In this document: piece by piece, positions 5,720-7,566 of the stretch
Layout of the letters: each line of letters begins with the position of its first letter
Position numbering within the stretch: the first letter of the stretch is position 1
DNA from: Clostridia bacterium
GTDB lineage: Bacteria > Bacillota > Clostridia > Oscillospirales > QAKW01
Length of the DNA stretch: 7,566 bases
Reading direction: 5' to 3'
Assembly (NCBI GenBank): GCA_017442025.1
Contig: JAFSBD010000209.1
Coordinates: forward strand, 1-7,566
Notes under the pieces: model-generated
Told to the model about the DNA's origin: nothing
Databases searched by the model: none
Seen by the model: the letters and a program-made list of their open reading frames with translations, nothing else
Translations under genes and position numbers: made by a program

Positions 5720-7566
5720 ATGAAGAAAAAAACAACTAAAGTTTTATCGGCGTGGATGGCACTGATGATGCTTCTCTCGATGCTTGCCGGAATTGCTCTG
5801 CCGGCAAACGCAGAGGAGGCATCGTGGCCTCGGTATAGTCAAAAACCGGAAGGGTATACCGGAAAGGAATTTGCCATTTCCACTCCCGAGGATTGGACGG
5901 CTGCGGCCGCCGAAACGGCCTCCGGAATCTGGACAGGCTGTACCCTCCATGTTACCAATGATATTGATTTTGCCGGTGTGGCTCTGACACCGCTCTATTA
6001 TAATCAGTATTTCAATGGCATCATTGATGGCCACGGTTATGTCTTTAAGAATGTAAATATGACAGATTCTGCCACCTACGGTCCCAGCCTGGTGCATTAC
6101 CTTTCGGGCACCATTAAGGATCTGGGCATCGAAAGCGGCACTTTCCAAAGTACAAACGCCGCGGCCAAAGCCGGTGCGTTTACCTCCCGCACCACCGCCA
6201 GCGCGGTGCTTTATAAGTGCTGGAGCGGTGCAACAGTGCAGGCTACGGTGCGGGGCGACCATCTGGGCGGCCTGATCGGCACCTGCACCAGCGGCGTTAC
6301 GGTGGATAACTGTTATTTCACCGGCACCGTTACCGCACCCACCGGCGCGGCCAGCGCGATACTGGGCTATGGCGGAAATCAGGGTGATATCTATAATTCC
6401 ATCGCCTTGGGGACGGTTTCCGGTTCGTCCACCGGCATGATCCGTATGCACGGGAATATCTATGGCGCAACCACCCTCAACCCCATCAACAACAGTTATG
6501 CAGTGGGCATGAACGTGCTCAACTATAACGGCACACCCGCAAGCTACGAGGTAGAAGGGCTGGAAGTCAACGGTCATGCCTATAACGATGCCACTCTGCA
6601 GGCGGTTTATATGGCAAATAGCGTTGCCGAGGCGGCCTGGAAGGCCAACGCCCATTATGTGAGCAGCGGCAAGACCGCCGGGCAGATCTATTATACCCTG
6701 GATCAAAGCGGCAACCTGAAATTCGGCACCGCCGAAAATAAGGTTGTCCGTATCTCCATTGTCAACGGCTCGGAGGCCTCCTATCTCTATAAGATCAACG
6801 GCGATACCGTTACCCTCACCGTCCCTGAAAATAAAGTGGCGGTGGTGGAAGGGGCAACCCTCAGCGGAAACGTGCTTACCGTTGGCAGTCAGGATGCAAC
6901 GGTGATGTATGTTACCCAGGAAGAGTCGGAACTCTATCAAAAGAAACTGCAGCTTCAGGGCATCATCGACCGTTATCAAAGCTATAATCCCGGTTACTTT
7001 ACCGCTTGGGATTCCATGCAGGCCTGGATGACCGGTGCGGCGGAGGTTCTGGCTGATCCCAACGCTACCCTGACCCAGGTGCAGGCGCAGATCAACGCCG
7101 AGGCCGCTTTGGCCAAGCCGACCATCGCCTTTACCTATCCCAATTATCCCTCCATGGCGGAATATGAGCTTTACGCTTCTGTTTCCTCCATTACCGATTA
7201 TTCCATCAACAATAAGGCGGATTGGCTGAAGGCGGTTGCGTTGAGCAACGCCAAAGATCCTTCCGTTACCGCCGATAGCTTTGCGGGCAAGAAACTGCAC
7301 CTTACCGCCGATATCGATCTGGCAGATGAGACCGTTCTGCCCCTGGCCTACGGTCATTATTTCAGCGGCACGCTGGATGGGCATGGATATGTCTTTAAGA
7401 ATGTGGAGATGGAAGATTCCGATCCTTTCGGCGCAACCTTGATTTATAAGGTCTACGGTACCGTTCGCGATCTGGGCATTGAGAGCGGTCTGTTTGTCAA
7501 TACCAGCTCCACCGCAAGAAACGGTGCTCTCACTTCCTTCATGGGCTCGGCCGCTCTGCTTTATAA
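5720..7566 (+). CDS. Large secreted GLUG-like beta-helical protein (3'-truncated), paralogue of gene 1
   Basis: 615 complete codons are visible and the frame is still open at the window end. Residues 1-31 are a Sec signal peptide (MKKKTTK, a hydrophobic core, cleavage after ANA at A31), with no lipobox Cys. Residues about 50-300 are a GLUG-like beta-helical block (VTNDIDFAG at 78, GGLIG...CYF near 183), then the EAAWKAN module (W307) and a beta-rich stretch. Residues 401-466 are a helical segment with VLADPNATLTQVQAQINA, which resembles FIVAR domains. From about 496 a second beta-helical block begins (LTADIDL, DGHGYVFKNV). The order matches gene 1 (position 1 there equals 5951 here), so a dockerin and an EEP domain may follow outside the window. 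That is a prediction only. It has its own promoter region and ribosome binding site. Its likely role is surface or matrix binding, or display of a C-terminal enzyme. Confidence 0.9.
   Translation, partial: MKKKTTKVLSAWMALMMLLSMLAGIALPANAEEASWPRYSQKPEGYTGKEFAISTPEDWTAAAAETASGIWTGCTLHVTNDIDFAGVALTPLYYNQYFNGIIDGHGYVFKNVNMTDSATYGPSLVHYLSGTIKDLGIESGTFQSTNAAAKAGAFTSRTTASAVLYKCWSGATVQATVRGDHLGGLIGTCTSGVTVDNCYFTGTVTAPTGAASAILGYGGNQGDIYNSIALGTVSGSSTGMIRMHGNIYGATTLNPINNSYAVGMNVLNYNGTPASYEVEGLEVNGHAYNDATLQAVYMANSVAEAAWKANAHYVSSGKTAGQIYYTLDQSGNLKFGTAENKVVRISIVNGSEASYLYKINGDTVTLTVPENKVAVVEGATLSGNVLTVGSQDATVMYVTQEESELYQKKLQLQGIIDRYQSYNPGYFTAWDSMQAWMTGAAEVLADPNATLTQVQAQINAEAALAKPTIAFTYPNYPSMAEYELYASVSSITDYSINNKADWLKAVALSNAKDPSVTADSFAGKKLHLTADIDLADETVLPLAYGHYFSGTLDGHGYVFKNVEMEDSDPFGATLIYKVYGTVRDLGIESGLFVNTSSTARNGALTSFMGSAALLY
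6920..7117 (+). other. FIVAR-like helical segment within second large protein
   Basis: Codons 401-466 are predicted helical and carry the A(E)VLADPNAT...QVQAQINA pattern typical of FIVAR repeats in Firmicutes surface proteins. The matching part of gene 1 (985-1185) is more diverged (TLAKENVSLEEVQAVIA). It joins the two beta-helical blocks. The assignment rests on motif recognition alone. Confidence 0.55.

Noticed and set aside
5744..7384. 546-codon open frame on the minus strand
   Set aside because: It mirrors the codons of the second large gene for the same reason and ends at the reverse complement of a sense TTA codon at 5744. The protein has no recognisable features.
7564..7566. TAA at the window end as a stop for the second large gene
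   Set aside because: It is out of frame. The reading is CTT TAT AA-, matching the LLYK motif of the paralogue, so the gene continues beyond the window.

Overview
The window looks like chromosomal DNA from a Gram-positive anaerobe of the Clostridia (Bacillota). The evidence is strong AGGAG-type ribosome binding sites, typical Firmicutes lipoprotein and Sec signal peptides, a type I dockerin, and GLUG-type beta-helical surface protein modules. Base composition is close to half GC. No more precise taxonomic placement can be supported. All genes are on the + strand and all appear to encode exported or surface proteins.

Layout. (1) 1-3306 is the 3' part of a very large secreted protein. It has two GLUG-like beta-helical blocks separated by a small helical FIVAR-like segment, then a type I dockerin, then a C-terminal endonuclease/exonuclease/phosphatase (EEP, DNase I-like fold) domain. 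(2) 3318-4436 and (3) 4451-5560 are two tandem paralogous lipoproteins. Each has a lipobox, a long Pro/Glu/Lys-rich tether and an EEP domain closely related to the one ending gene 1. The gaps between these three genes are 11 and 14 bp, each with its own ribosome binding site, so they form an operon. (4) 5561-5719 is the only sizeable intergenic region. It holds a strong hairpin (5582-5613), a probable promoter and the gene 4 ribosome binding site. (5) 5720-7566 is the 5' part of a second large secreted protein, paralogous to gene 1. It runs off the window before any dockerin or EEP domain would be reached.

The region is built by duplication. Gene 4 is a paralogue of gene 1, and window position 1 aligns with gene 4 position 5951. 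The EEP domain occurs three times in a row, with near-identical nucleotide stretches at its N-terminal boundary. The most notable detail is that the dockerin-linked EEP copy in gene 1 has lost the catalytic Asn of the D-x-N motif (it reads DFY), while both lipoprotein copies keep every expected active-site residue. The picture is a surface or secreted set of metal-dependent phosphodiesterase-type enzymes: two membrane-tethered and apparently active, and one carried on a large dockerin-bearing beta-helical protein and possibly inactive. The substrate (nucleic acid, phospholipid, sugar phosphate or other) cannot be read from the sequence. No RNA genes, CRISPR arrays, insertion sequences or attachment sites were seen.
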